From Berkiella_A sp964633725 (GTDB lineage Bacteria; Pseudomonadota; Gammaproteobacteria; Berkiellales; Berkiellaceae), in the NCBI GenBank assembly GCA_964633725.1, contig CAZWHY010000006.1, positions 1 to 64,000 on the forward strand: a stretch of 64,000 bases of DNA, read 5' to 3'. The notes under the pieces were generated by a model. It searched no databases and was not told the origin of the DNA. It was given only the letters and a program-made list of their open reading frames with translations. A program made the position numbers and the translations under genes. Positions 19,084 through 27,395 of this stretch are shown piece after piece (position 1 is the stretch's first letter; every line of letters begins with the position of its first letter).

Positions 19084-19554
19084 TTAAACTTCCTGTATCA
19101 GTTTATCTAACATTTGTTGATGCGAAGCAGGATCGATGGACTTTTCCAAAATCTTCTCTGCCCCAAACAATGCCATTTCAGAAAACCTCTGCTTTAGTGT
19201 CTCTTTTGCTTCTTGAACCAGATTCTCTATTTCATTCTGAGCTTGTTCAATAATGCGCTGGCCTTCTTCGTGTGCTTTTTGCCTTGCGGCATCAATAATG
19301 ACGTCAGATTGCTTTTGTGCTTCTAAAATAACTTTAGAGGCAGCTTCTTGACCTTCTTTTGCGCTAAACTCGGAGCGTTTTTTCGCTTCCGCCAGCTCAA
19401 AATGCCCTTTCTCCGCCGCAGCCAGCCCATCTGCAATTTTATCTTCGCGCTCTTTGAGCGCTTGAATAATAGGGGGCCAAACAAAAGATTTTGTGAACCA
19501 GACAAACAATATAAAAGTGATCATCTGGCCAAATAGGGTTAAATTAATATTCAC
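19084..19554 (-). CDS. atpF: ATP synthase b subunit
   Basis: Peripheral-stalk subunit b (156 residues, same length as E. coli). One N-terminal membrane helix (NLTLFGQMITFILFVWFTKSFVWPP) is followed by a long charged coiled coil rich in Ala, Glu, Lys and Gln. A single copy is present, so the stalk is presumably a b homodimer. Confidence 0.97.
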   Translation of the reverse strand: MNINLTLFGQMITFILFVWFTKSFVWPPIIQALKEREDKIADGLAAAEKGHFELAEAKKRSEFSAKEGQEAASKVILEAQKQSDVIIDAARQKAHEEGQRIIEQAQNEIENLVQEAKETLKQRFSEMALFGAEKILEKSIDPASHQQMLDKLIQEV

Positions 19555-19577
19555 TGTACCCTCTCCTTAAAAAGAAC

Positions 19578-19865
19578 TTAACCAGGTACGTGAGCCATCA
19601 CTTGGGATAAGAATGGACTTGCAAACGTAAAGTAAAGTGCAATACCCACACCAATCATTGATACCGCATCTAACAACCCGGCAACAATAAACATTTTAAC
19701 CTGAAGCATTGGTACCATTTCTGGCTGGCGAGCAGCACCTTCTAAAAATTTACCACCTAACAAACCAAAGCCAATCGCTGTACCCATGGCGCCAAAGCCA
19801 ATCAATATAGCAACAGCAATAGCTGTAAAACCTTGTAAACTACCAACAATACTTGCGATTTCCAT
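19578..19865 (-). CDS. atpE: ATP synthase c subunit (proteolipid)
   Basis: Rotor-ring subunit with two membrane helices joined by the polar ARQPE loop (residues 45-49). The ion-carrying carboxylate is Asp66 in AGLLDAVSMIGVG. The Gln/Glu-Ser pattern of Na+-coupled rings is not seen, so proton coupling is expected. At 95 residues it is about 15 longer than E. coli c, mostly at the two ends, including a C-terminal FLSQVMAHVPG. Confidence 0.97.
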   Translation of the reverse strand: MEIASIVGSLQGFTAIAVAILIGFGAMGTAIGFGLLGGKFLEGAARQPEMVPMLQVKMFIVAGLLDAVSMIGVGIALYFTFASPFLSQVMAHVPG

Positions 19866-19916
19866 TTTTTCTCCTACCCACAGTTAACTTAAAAAAACAA
19901 CTATTTCAATGCGCAC

Positions 19917-20690
19917 CTAGTGCGACTCATGTGCCTGACTGATATAGACAATTGTCAACATCATAAAAATAAAAGCCTGCAGAACAATAATCAATATATG
20001 AAATACAGCCCAAATCCAACCTAGTGGCCACTGGCTCCACCATGGTAATAACGCTATTAAGATAAAAATCAACTCACCAGCATATAAGTTACCAAATAAT
20101 CGTAACCCAAGCGAAATAGGCTTCGCAATTTCATCAACCAATCTTAGTAATAAATTAAATGGGAAAAACCATGGGCCAAATGGCACCGTGAGCATTTCTT
20201 TTAGTAGACCAATCGGGCCTTTAATTTTAATATTGTAAAATATAGCCAGTAAAAATACGCTAATAGATAAACCCAAGGTTAAATTAGGATCCGTTGTTGG
20301 AACAACCTTCAGATATTCTAATCCCATCTTATGCGAGATAAGCGGCAATAAATCGACCGGTATCAAGTCCATCATATTCATCAAGAATACCCAAACAAAG
20401 ATAGTCAGCGCCAAAGGTGCGACAACCTCACTTTTACCCTGATAAGTGTCCTTGACTTGCGTGGCAACAAAATCGACCAACACCTCAACTATATTCTGAA
20501 GGCGTCCAGGAACCCCTGAGGTTGCCCGAACGGCGGCAAACCGAAATAACAATAAAAAGCCAGCACCCAAAATCCAAGAAACCACTAAAGTATCGATATT
20601 GATACTCCAGAACGAATCACTAGGCCCAATCGTGAGATTAGTTAAGTGGTGCTGTATATATTGTGTTGTTGTAATTGCTTCGCCAGTCAT
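19917..20690 (-). CDS. atpB: ATP synthase a subunit
   Basis: Fo stator subunit (257 residues) forming the proton half-channels with the c-ring. The essential arginine is in the helix SLGLRLFGNLYAGELIF, and the last helix QAFIFMMLTIVYISQAHE is the conserved C-terminal element. About five to six hydrophobic segments are present. Ten bases after atpI. Confidence 0.97.
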   Translation of the reverse strand: MTGEAITTTQYIQHHLTNLTIGPSDSFWSINIDTLVVSWILGAGFLLLFRFAAVRATSGVPGRLQNIVEVLVDFVATQVKDTYQGKSEVVAPLALTIFVWVFLMNMMDLIPVDLLPLISHKMGLEYLKVVPTTDPNLTLGLSISVFLLAIFYNIKIKGPIGLLKEMLTVPFGPWFFPFNLLLRLVDEIAKPISLGLRLFGNLYAGELIFILIALLPWWSQWPLGWIWAVFHILIIVLQAFIFMMLTIVYISQAHESH

Positions 20691-20699
20691 ACTATTTCA

Positions 20700-21089
20700 T
20701 TATTTAATTAAATTTTTCTTAAATCCCAAATAAATGGGTGCCAACCAAAATCCAACTTGAGCTAAAATAAACCCAATAAAAATCCAAGGGGGTAGCGCCC
20801 ATGAAATTAAGAGAGCGCCAATAAACAAAATCGCTGTGAGCACAATCTTCACAGCCTCCCCCAAAAACAAATCTTTCAAAATTTGCTTTGCCTGTCTTGC
20901 GCCAAAATGCGCAAATGCTTTCCTATACAGATAGGTGTTGGGTAGCAAACACACCAAACCACCTAAAACCAACGAGCCTGCTGCCTGAATCTGCCAATAG
21001 TACCAAACAATTGGCGTACAGATAAAAACAACCAGAGCTTGCGTGATCAAAGCCCACAGAGCATCTCTATGTCGAAACTTACTATGCAT
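20700..21089 (-). CDS. atpI: ATP synthase protein I
   Basis: Small membrane protein (129 residues) with four hydrophobic segments, encoded first in the atp operon and thought to aid c-ring assembly or Mg2+ supply; not needed for catalysis. ATG 21089 is preferred over an upstream GTG at 21107 because GGAAAG lies seven bases before it. Position directly before atpB and behind a strong promoter supports the call more than sequence similarity, since AtpI is poorly conserved. Confidence 0.88.
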   Translation of the reverse strand: MHSKFRHRDALWALITQALVVFICTPIVWYYWQIQAAGSLVLGGLVCLLPNTYLYRKAFAHFGARQAKQILKDLFLGEAVKIVLTAILFIGALLISWALPPWIFIGFILAQVGFWLAPIYLGFKKNLIK

Positions 21090-21137
21090 AACTTCTTTCC
21101 AAGGCACAAACGAACATAAAGATTACCAAGCGCGCCA

Positions 21138-21166
21138 AGTATACTGCTACAAGTCTTTTGGATCAA
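21138..21166 (-). promoter_or_regulatory. sigma70-type promoter of the atp operon
   Basis: On the minus strand TTGATC (21161-21166) and TATACT (21138-21143) are separated by exactly 17 bases. Transcription would start near 21131, about 40 bases before the atpI start codon. Confidence 0.7.
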
Positions 21167-21303
21167 ATATTACTCCCAACAATACTGCTATTATTTACGC
21201 AACAAAAGCTGTTCTGATTACTGAGAGCACGGACAGTTGCAACCTATCCTATACTCAAACAACCCTATCAGTCTAACTTTTATTTTTTGGAAATTAAGTT
21301 GTT

Positions 21304-22206
21304 ATGCTCAATCAAAACATAAATGTCTCTTTTGATTACAATGAAGCCTTTTCTAGAAACATTGGGTGGACAACACCAGAAGAACAAATCATTTTAAATA
21401 ATAAAAAAATTGCCATCGCTGGCATGGGGGGCGTAGGTGGCCTGCATTTATTAACACAACTTCGATTGGGTATATCTAATTTTCACATTGCTGATTTTGA
21501 TACATTTGAACTCGCCAACTTCAATCGACAAGTTGGGGCAATAACAACAACGATTGGGCAGCCCAAAGCACAAACGCTAAAAGAAATGGCGCTTTCAATC
21601 AACCCCAAAGCCAATATAAAACTATTTGAATCAGGCATCGACATGCAATCCATTCCAGATTTCTTAGATAATGTGGATATCTTTGTGGATGGTTTGGATT
21701 TTTTTGAAATAAAGACGAGGGAGATTATATTTGCAGCATGTTTTGAGCGCGGCATCCCCGCCATTACCGCTGCGCCCTTAGGTATGGGGTGCGCTTATCT
21801 TATTTTTATGCCAGAAAAAATGTCATTTGAAAGTTATTTTCAATTACAGAACAAAACCTATCTGCAAAAACTCATACGTTTTCTAATCGGCCTAAGTCCT
21901 AAGTCTCCACACAAAGATTATTTAGTCTTACCCAACAAAATTAATTTAACAGAAAAAAAAGGGCCATCCACCATTATGGGATGCCAACTTTGCGCCAGCA
22001 TTACGGCAACAGAAATTTTAAAAATATTACTATCAAGAGGCCCTATTTATCCCGCACCTTATTTTCATATTTTTGATGCCTATCAACAGTATGCTAAACA
22101 CCAAAAATTATGGTTCGGTAATAATCATCCGCTACAAAAACTAAAAGCTTTGTGGATAGAACAACAAATCAATAAAAACAACAAAGGGGCCAACAACCTG
22201 CGTTGA
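21304..22206 (+). CDS. Stand-alone ThiF/E1-like adenylyltransferase
   Basis: A 300-residue member of the ThiF/MoeB/E1 superfamily, enzymes that adenylate the C-terminus of a small carrier protein or peptide. The nucleotide-binding loop GMGGVGG (about residue 40) and the signature ADFDTFELANFNRQVGAITTTIGQPKAQ, with the Arg that contacts ATP, are intact. VDGLDFFEIKTRE matches the later Mg/ATP segment. A CQLC pair occurs near residue 225, but the usual second CxxC of a zinc site is not evident. There is no ThiS/MoaD-like Gly-Gly protein or sulfur-transfer gene nearby, so the substrate is unknown. It is divergent from the atp operon and may be accessory DNA. Confidence 0.85.
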   Translation: MLNQNINVSFDYNEAFSRNIGWTTPEEQIILNNKKIAIAGMGGVGGLHLLTQLRLGISNFHIADFDTFELANFNRQVGAITTTIGQPKAQTLKEMALSINPKANIKLFESGIDMQSIPDFLDNVDIFVDGLDFFEIKTREIIFAACFERGIPAITAAPLGMGCAYLIFMPEKMSFESYFQLQNKTYLQKLIRFLIGLSPKSPHKDYLVLPNKINLTEKKGPSTIMGCQLCASITATEILKILLSRGPIYPAPYFHIFDAYQQYAKHQKLWFGNNHPLQKLKALWIEQQINKNNKGANNLR

Positions 22207-22261
22207 CTCAACGGGGAGATAATCTTTAAAATATCAAACTTGTACATTTGTTCAGACAAAT

Positions 22262-22576
22262 TTATTCCGGCTTGCTCGACCCACAAAGCTTTTTACAGCA
22301 AGAACCACAAACACATAAAATCAAATTATAGACCAAGGCAAATATTAGCCCGCCAATTAAGCCATCGGCAAAAGCCCATCCTGCGCCAATAAACATTCCA
22401 GAAACCGTGGTATCAAAACCTATATAGATTGAGCTTAATAACGCAACAAAAGGTTTTCCCAGATCATATTGCATGGCGATAAAGCCGAGTAACAACACAC
22501 CCAACCCCCAGGTAACACCTGCGGCAATCGCTAGTGCGCAAACACTTAATCGACTTGAAACTTTATGCCCGTCCAT
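22262..22576 (-). CDS. Small membrane protein with three hydrophobic segments (holin-like annotation family)
   Basis: A 104-residue membrane protein. Three hydrophobic segments are seen (LSVCALAIAAGVTWGLGVLLLGFIA, FVALLSSIYIGF and GMFIGAGWAFADGLIGGLIFALVYNLIL), with the GWAFADG-GLIFALVYNL ending typical of a family often labelled bacteriophage holin in Legionella, Coxiella and other genomes without functional proof. The tail is Cys-rich (CVCGSCCKKLCGSS), suggesting metal binding or lipidation. ATG 22576 is chosen because GGAG is seven bases upstream; ATG 22582 would have only one base of spacing. No phage genes surround it. Confidence 0.75.
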   Translation of the reverse strand: MDGHKVSSRLSVCALAIAAGVTWGLGVLLLGFIAMQYDLGKPFVALLSSIYIGFDTTVSGMFIGAGWAFADGLIGGLIFALVYNLILCVCGSCCKKLCGSSKPE

Positions 22577-22654
22577 ATGCATGCTCCATTTTTATTGTCC
22601 ACTATTTTTCTTAGCTTTAGTATAGCAACGAAATAAAAGTATGCACGGGAAATT

Positions 22655-22867
22655 TTATTTTTTCAGCTTTTGCTTACATATCTCTGAACATTCTTTATCG
22701 CAACCTGAGGGTTTGTTCGAAGCACCTGGAGGTTTATCTGCATAAACAGCCCTCTTACGCCCGATACATACAACCTCTCTTCTATCATTAATAAGATCCT
22801 CGATATCAACAATCCCAGGTGAATTATCCTGAGGCGTCAGCAAAACATCTTTTAGCGATTTATTCAT
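22655..22867 (-). CDS. Small hypothetical protein
   Basis: A 70-residue unrecognised protein beginning MNKSLKDVLLTPQDNSPGIVDIEDLINDRREVVCIGRKRAVY and ending with a Pro/Gly linker and a Cys-rich tail (CDKECSEICKQKLKK) with three Cys in a CxxxCxxxC pattern. A GGGAT sequence lies just upstream of ATG 22867. It lies between the small membrane protein and the parB terminator in the same direction as both. It could be a real small protein or a chance frame; its helical start and clear ribosome binding site favour real. Confidence 0.5.
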   Translation of the reverse strand: MNKSLKDVLLTPQDNSPGIVDIEDLINDRREVVCIGRKRAVYADKPPGASNKPSGCDKECSEICKQKLKK

Positions 22868-22925
22868 ATATCCCAACCTACTTTAATTTACTTCTAGAAA
22901 GAATAAATTTATACACTATAAAAAC

Positions 22926-22949
22926 AAAAAACGGCCAAAGCCGCTTTTT
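22926..22949. terminator. Bidirectional terminator after parB
   Basis: AAAAACGGC pairs with GCCG-C-TTTTT around CAAA, with A and T runs on both sides, so it works on either strand. It lies 20 bases past the parB stop and ends the long leftward rpmH-to-parB cluster. Confidence 0.8.
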
Positions 22950-22968
22950 GTTTTTTTTATTTTTGAGC

Positions 22969-23892
22969 TTATTGAATATGCTCCAATATGCCCTCTAATT
23001 CATCAACATTGTGATAGCGAATGGTCACCATACCACCTTTACTGCCATGACGAATGTTGACTTGCGCCCCCAGCCTCTCAGCCAAGCTTCTCTCTAAGCT
23101 GCGAATATTAGGGTCGATCACAGGTGCTTTTTTCTCTACGGGCTTACCTTCTTGTATGCGCTTAACCAAACGTTCTGTTTCTCGAACAGACAGCCCTCTC
23201 ACATGAACCGTTTTTGCCATTTGGCCTTGTATAGAACCCGACAACCCTAGAAGTGCTCTCGCATGCCCCATCTCTATTAATCTTTGCTCTAGCATGACCT
23301 GCACATCATCGTTTAAAGATAATAAACGTAATAAGTTGGTAATACTCGCCCTGGATTTCCCAACGACTTCCGCAACTTCCAGATGGGTCAAAGATAAATT
23401 ATCCGCCAAGCGTTTTAAAGCACGCGCTTCTTCCATTGGATTTAAATTTTCTCTTTGGATATTCTCGATTAAAGCAATCGCCATCGCGTCTTCATCGGTA
23501 ATATCTCTGACAATAGCAGGTACAGTATCTATGCCCGCTAATTGTGCTGCTCGCCAGCGCCTTTCACCTGCAATAATCTCATAGCGTCCATCTTGTTTTT
23601 GACGCACAACAATAGGCTGCAGAACACCTTGTGATTTAATCGATTCAGCAAGCTGCTCTATACCTTCGTGATTAATAATCTGCCTGGGCTGAAAGGGCCC
23701 ACCTTCCATCGCCCCCAAAGGCAAGTACTTTAAGGTTTGCGGTCCACCGGATGCGGCATAAACTGTGGGCAAATCAACGCCCGCAGACTCTACAGGCACC
23801 TCAGGTAATGGAGACTCATTATCTTGTTGCCCTAGCGTTGCGGACAACAGCTCATTCAACCCTTTCCCTAAACCTCGATGTTTCTTTGCCAT
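22969..23892 (-). CDS. parB: Chromosome partitioning protein ParB
   Basis: CTP-dependent DNA clamp that loads at parS, spreads, and recruits SMC/ParA for origin segregation. The 307-residue protein has the N-terminal ParA-interacting start (KKHRGLGKGLNELL), a CTPase/ParB domain with GERRWRA (109-115) and ENIQRENLNP, a helix-turn-helix (LTHLEVAEVVGKSRASITNLLRLL) for parS recognition and a C-terminal dimerisation domain. Three matching parS sites occur at 35-36 kb in this window. It is 57 bases downstream of parA. Confidence 0.97.
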   Translation of the reverse strand: MAKKHRGLGKGLNELLSATLGQQDNESPLPEVPVESAGVDLPTVYAASGGPQTLKYLPLGAMEGGPFQPRQIINHEGIEQLAESIKSQGVLQPIVVRQKQDGRYEIIAGERRWRAAQLAGIDTVPAIVRDITDEDAMAIALIENIQRENLNPMEEARALKRLADNLSLTHLEVAEVVGKSRASITNLLRLLSLNDDVQVMLEQRLIEMGHARALLGLSGSIQGQMAKTVHVRGLSVRETERLVKRIQEGKPVEKKAPVIDPNIRSLERSLAERLGAQVNIRHGSKGGMVTIRYHNVDELEGILEHIQ

Positions 23893-23949
23893 GAAAAATC
23901 CTAATTTCGAACGATATTTTTTCTTTAGTCTTTAAAATCTTGTAAGCTT

Positions 23950-24759
23950 TTAATCTACAGCTACGTTAACTTCTTGCTTTTTTTTCTCTTGCGTATCAAA
24001 TTTTCTAGAGAACTCTCCAGCTAATGCTAGATAGGCCGCAGAGCCTCTAGAATTTTTGTCATACAAGCAAACGGGCAACCCATAGCTAGGTGCCTCAGCT
24101 AAACGAACATTGCGTGGCACAACCGTTTGAAATACAAGATTCCCAAAATGCTCAATAAGTTGGCCAGATACTTCAGTTGCCAATCGGTTACGCCCATCGT
24201 ACATAGTACGAATTATTCCGCCTAATTTTAAGCCCGAATTGAAAGAAGATTGTAATTGTCTGACAGTATTCAACAAATCCGACAAGCCCTCAAGCGCAAA
24301 ATACTCGCACTGCATCGCAACAATAACTTTATTTGCGGCCACCAGGGCATTAACCGTCAGCATATTCAAAGATGGTGGGCAATCAAAAAAAATATAATCA
24401 TATTTATTTTTTACGGCCTCTAACTTTTTGCTTAATACTAACTGTTGGTCTTTTTTCCTGACAAGCAGTGCTTCTGACATAGTTAAGTCGCTATTGGAAG
24501 GTATCAGATCATACCCTGCTGGCGTTTGCTCAATAATCGTCTCTTCAATCCCAATATCAGTACCTAGCAAATCGTTCATAGAGTTGGCTAAAGCCGACTT
24601 ATCTACGCCACTGCTCATAGTTGCATTACCTTGGGGATCTAGGTCACACAGCAGCACCCTGTGCTTTGAGAGCGCCAAGGACGCCGCCAAGTTCACACAG
24701 CATGTTGTTTTACCGACGCCGCCCTTTTGGTTTGCAAAGGCAAATATCTGACTATTCAT
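23950..24759 (-). CDS. parA: Chromosome partitioning ATPase ParA
   Basis: ParA/Soj ATPase (269 residues) that binds nucleoid DNA in its ATP form and moves ParB-parS complexes. The deviant Walker A NQKGGVGKTT (residues 12-19 cover KGGVGKTT) with the signature Lys is intact, as are LLCDLDPQGNAT and the Walker B FFDCPPSLN. It has no N-terminal DNA-binding HTH, so it is the chromosomal rather than the plasmid P1/F type. Lies 54 bases after rsmG. Confidence 0.97.
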   Translation of the reverse strand: MNSQIFAFANQKGGVGKTTCCVNLAASLALSKHRVLLCDLDPQGNATMSSGVDKSALANSMNDLLGTDIGIEETIIEQTPAGYDLIPSNSDLTMSEALLVRKKDQQLVLSKKLEAVKNKYDYIFFDCPPSLNMLTVNALVAANKVIVAMQCEYFALEGLSDLLNTVRQLQSSFNSGLKLGGIIRTMYDGRNRLATEVSGQLIEHFGNLVFQTVVPRNVRLAEAPSYGLPVCLYDKNSRGSAAYLALAGEFSRKFDTQEKKKQEVNVAVD

Positions 24760-24813
24760 GACCCCTCCCCATTTATCATTCTTTATTTTAATTTTTAAAA
24801 CTTGAAACTAGCT

Positions 24814-25446
24814 TTATTCTTTTCTGGTGATAATAACAGCATGTCTGGATTCAACCTTGGGCACAAGCAAAGGCAAACAAGCCTCAACCTGGAACCCGGC
24901 AGGCACAGTATTTTCACCCTCATCAGCTAACTGTCCTTTCATCGCTATCAATTTTCCATCTTTCGCCAGCAAATGGCTACAGCTTCCGACAAATTTATTT
25001 GTAGAGCCGAATGCCCGGCTCAAAATTGTTTGAAACTTTTGTTTTGACTTATATTCCTCAACTCGAGCGTTAATGCTGACAATATTTGGCAAACTTAATT
25101 TACTGGCGGCATATTTAATAAATATAGATTTTTTTTGATTGCTATCTAACAAATAAAACGTCTTTTCTGGCCAAAAGATACTCAACGGGATCCCAGGCAA
25201 CCCTGCGCCCGAGCCTACATCCAAAATAAAATTTCCTTGACACAATGCATGAACACTCAACGAATCAACAATATGCAAATCTAGCTGTTTGCGTGGATCA
25301 ATGCGCGTCAGGTTATGAACGGTATTCCATTTTTTTAAAATATCTAAATAATCTAGGCTTTTCTGTAATTGCGCATCGGTTGACGCAACCCCTAACTGAT
25401 CTAATGCTTTTCGCAGCACATCTATCTTATGCATCTGATAACTCAC
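24814..25446 (-). CDS. rsmG: 16S rRNA (guanine-527-N7)-methyltransferase
   Basis: SAM-dependent methylation of G527 in the 530 loop of 16S rRNA; loss gives low-level streptomycin resistance in other bacteria. The 210-residue protein carries NLTRIDPRKQLDLHIVDSLS, the SAM-binding FILDVGSGAGLPGIPLSI, and the family's SRAFGSTNKFV. Its first 20 bases overlap the end of mnmG, the usual coupling. Confidence 0.96.
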   Translation of the reverse strand: MSYQMHKIDVLRKALDQLGVASTDAQLQKSLDYLDILKKWNTVHNLTRIDPRKQLDLHIVDSLSVHALCQGNFILDVGSGAGLPGIPLSIFWPEKTFYLLDSNQKKSIFIKYAASKLSLPNIVSINARVEEYKSKQKFQTILSRAFGSTNKFVGSCSHLLAKDGKLIAMKGQLADEGENTVPAGFQVEACLPLLVPKVESRHAVIITRKE

Positions 25447-27394
25447 TCTTTAGGGTTGTATTTTTTTCTTGCTGGTGTTTTTTGATATACACAGATAATA
25501 AAGAAATCGCGGCGGGCGTTATGCCTTGAATTCTAGAAGCCATGCCAATTGTAACAGGTTGCTGTTTTTTCAGCTTTTCTTGTAATTCTGCTGATAGTCC
25601 AGGAATACAGTCATACTCAAAGGCTTTGGGTATGACTGTATTCTCTTGCTTTTTCATTTTTTCAATTTCTAACGTTTGCTTCGCAATATAACCATCGTAT
25701 TTTGCAGCCGTTTCAACTTGCTTTAAAACTTGTTGCTGTAAACGAGCGCCCATGGCATCAGACACCCCAGAAAAAGACATCTTGAGCACCGGAGCAAGAG
25801 ACGTCACACACCATAAATCTTTTATCCCCACCTCAGGCCGCTTTAAAAGTTGATAAGCTGTGTACTCTTTGGTTAATAGCCCAGATATTTTGCCGCCTTC
25901 TTTTTCATTGATCTCTTTTCTTTTAATATGATGCTTTTTCAAATGCTCCGCCAACTTAAAAACAGCTTGCTTTTTCTGTTTGAAAACATTCGCTCTTTGC
26001 TCACAAACCAAGCCTAACCTAATACCCGCCTCCGTTAATCTTAAGTCTGCATTATCTTCTCGAAGGATTAATCTATACTCTGCTCTTGATGTAAACATTC
26101 TATAAGGCTCTAACGTCCCATGCGTGATCAAGTCATCAATCAAAACACCTATATACGCTTCATCACGCCTTGGATACCACGGCGCATTATCTTGCGCACG
26201 TAATGCGGCATTAATCCCCGCAATAATGCCTTGCGCGCCCGCCTCTTCGTACCCAGTTGTGCCATTTATTTGCCCAGCAAAGAACAAGTTGTGGATAATT
26301 TTGGTTTCTAACCACGGATTGAGTTGCCGCGGATCAAAGTAGTCATATTCAATCGCATAGCCTGGACGCGTAATATGCGCATTTTCCAAGCCGGTAATAC
26401 TGCGAACAAACTCATACTGTACATCAAATGGCAAACTGGTCGATATACCATTAGGGTAAAATTCTTGCGTGGTTAAACCTTCTGGCTCCAAAAAAATCTG
26501 GTGCGTTAATTTATCAGAGAATCGGAAAATTTTATCTTCAATAGAGGGACAATATCTTGGCCCTACACCATCGATCTGCCCACTAAACAAAGGGGAGCGA
26601 TTAATGTTTTTTTCGATAATCTGTTTTGTTTTTTCCGTCGTGTGTGTAATAAAGCAATTTATTTGTTGCGGATGCTTTCCCATCCCACAAAAAGAAAAGG
26701 TAGGAACTGGATTGTCACCCGCTTGTACACCTAGTTTAGAAAAATCTATTGACCGACCATCAATGCGAGGTGGGGTGCCTGTTTTTAAACGAGCCATCTC
26801 AAAAGACAGGTTTGCAAATTTTTCAGCCAAACGGTTAGAGGGAGGACACCCCGCCCGTCCGCCTTGGGATTGGCTATCACCAATATGAATTTTACCCCGC
26901 AAAAAAGTGCCGACGGTCAAAACAACCGTTTTTGCCCTAAAGGCTAATCCCATTTGTGTGATAACCCCAAGTACAACGCGTTGTGAACCATCGCCTTGCA
27001 ATATGAGATCTTCTACGCCCTGCTGAAAAACCCAAAGATTACTTTGATTTTCTATTTTTTCCCGAATGGCATTTTTATATAATACTCTATCCGCTTGCGC
27101 TCTGGTTGCCTGTACCGCTGGTCCTTTACTCGCGTTTAGTATCCTAAATTGTATACCTGACGCATCTATGGCTTGCGCCATTGCGCCACCCAACGCATCA
27201 ATTTCTTTGACTAAGTGTCCTTTACCAATGCCACCAATCGCTGGGTTACAAGACATCTGTCCCAGAGTCTCTATATTGTGTGTCAGCAATAGTGTTTTTT
27301 GCCCCATGCGCGCACAAGCCAATGCAGCCTCTGTGCCTGCGTGCCCACCACCCACAATAATAACATCGAAATTTTCAGGATATTGAATTTGCAT
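25427..27394 (-). CDS. mnmG: tRNA uridine-34 carboxymethylaminomethyl modification enzyme, FAD subunit
   Basis: With MnmE it forms cmnm5 at the wobble uridine of several tRNAs, using FAD. The start is set at ATG 27394, giving 655 residues, because the FAD-binding DVIIVGGGHAGTEAALA then begins at residue 10 as in the family and the ATG follows the mnmE stop by one base; the frame extends 25 codons into mnmE without support. MSCNPAIGGIGKGHLVKEIDALGG and RLKTGTPPRI are diagnostic. Operon: mnmE-mnmG-rsmG. Confidence 0.97.
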   Translation of the reverse strand: MQIQYPENFDVIIVGGGHAGTEAALACARMGQKTLLLTHNIETLGQMSCNPAIGGIGKGHLVKEIDALGGAMAQAIDASGIQFRILNASKGPAVQATRAQADRVLYKNAIREKIENQSNLWVFQQGVEDLILQGDGSQRVVLGVITQMGLAFRAKTVVLTVGTFLRGKIHIGDSQSQGGRAGCPPSNRLAEKFANLSFEMARLKTGTPPRIDGRSIDFSKLGVQAGDNPVPTFSFCGMGKHPQQINCFITHTTEKTKQIIEKNINRSPLFSGQIDGVGPRYCPSIEDKIFRFSDKLTHQIFLEPEGLTTQEFYPNGISTSLPFDVQYEFVRSITGLENAHITRPGYAIEYDYFDPRQLNPWLETKIIHNLFFAGQINGTTGYEEAGAQGIIAGINAALRAQDNAPWYPRRDEAYIGVLIDDLITHGTLEPYRMFTSRAEYRLILREDNADLRLTEAGIRLGLVCEQRANVFKQKKQAVFKLAEHLKKHHIKRKEINEKEGGKISGLLTKEYTAYQLLKRPEVGIKDLWCVTSLAPVLKMSFSGVSDAMGARLQQQVLKQVETAAKYDGYIAKQTLEIEKMKKQENTVIPKAFEYDCIPGLSAELQEKLKKQQPVTIGMASRIQGITPAAISLLSVYIKKHQQEKNTTLKSELSDA

Positions 27395-27395
27395 A

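Noticed and set aside
21043..21276. 78-codon + strand frame over the atp promoter
   Set aside because: Overlaps atpI antisense and the atp promoter; no start signal.
22262..22576. Prophage remnant, on the basis of the holin-like label
   Set aside because: No other phage gene nearby; the family occurs widely outside phages, so it is listed as a small membrane protein only.
26469..26888. 139-codon + strand frame over mnmG
   Set aside because: Antisense shadow of a conserved flavoprotein.
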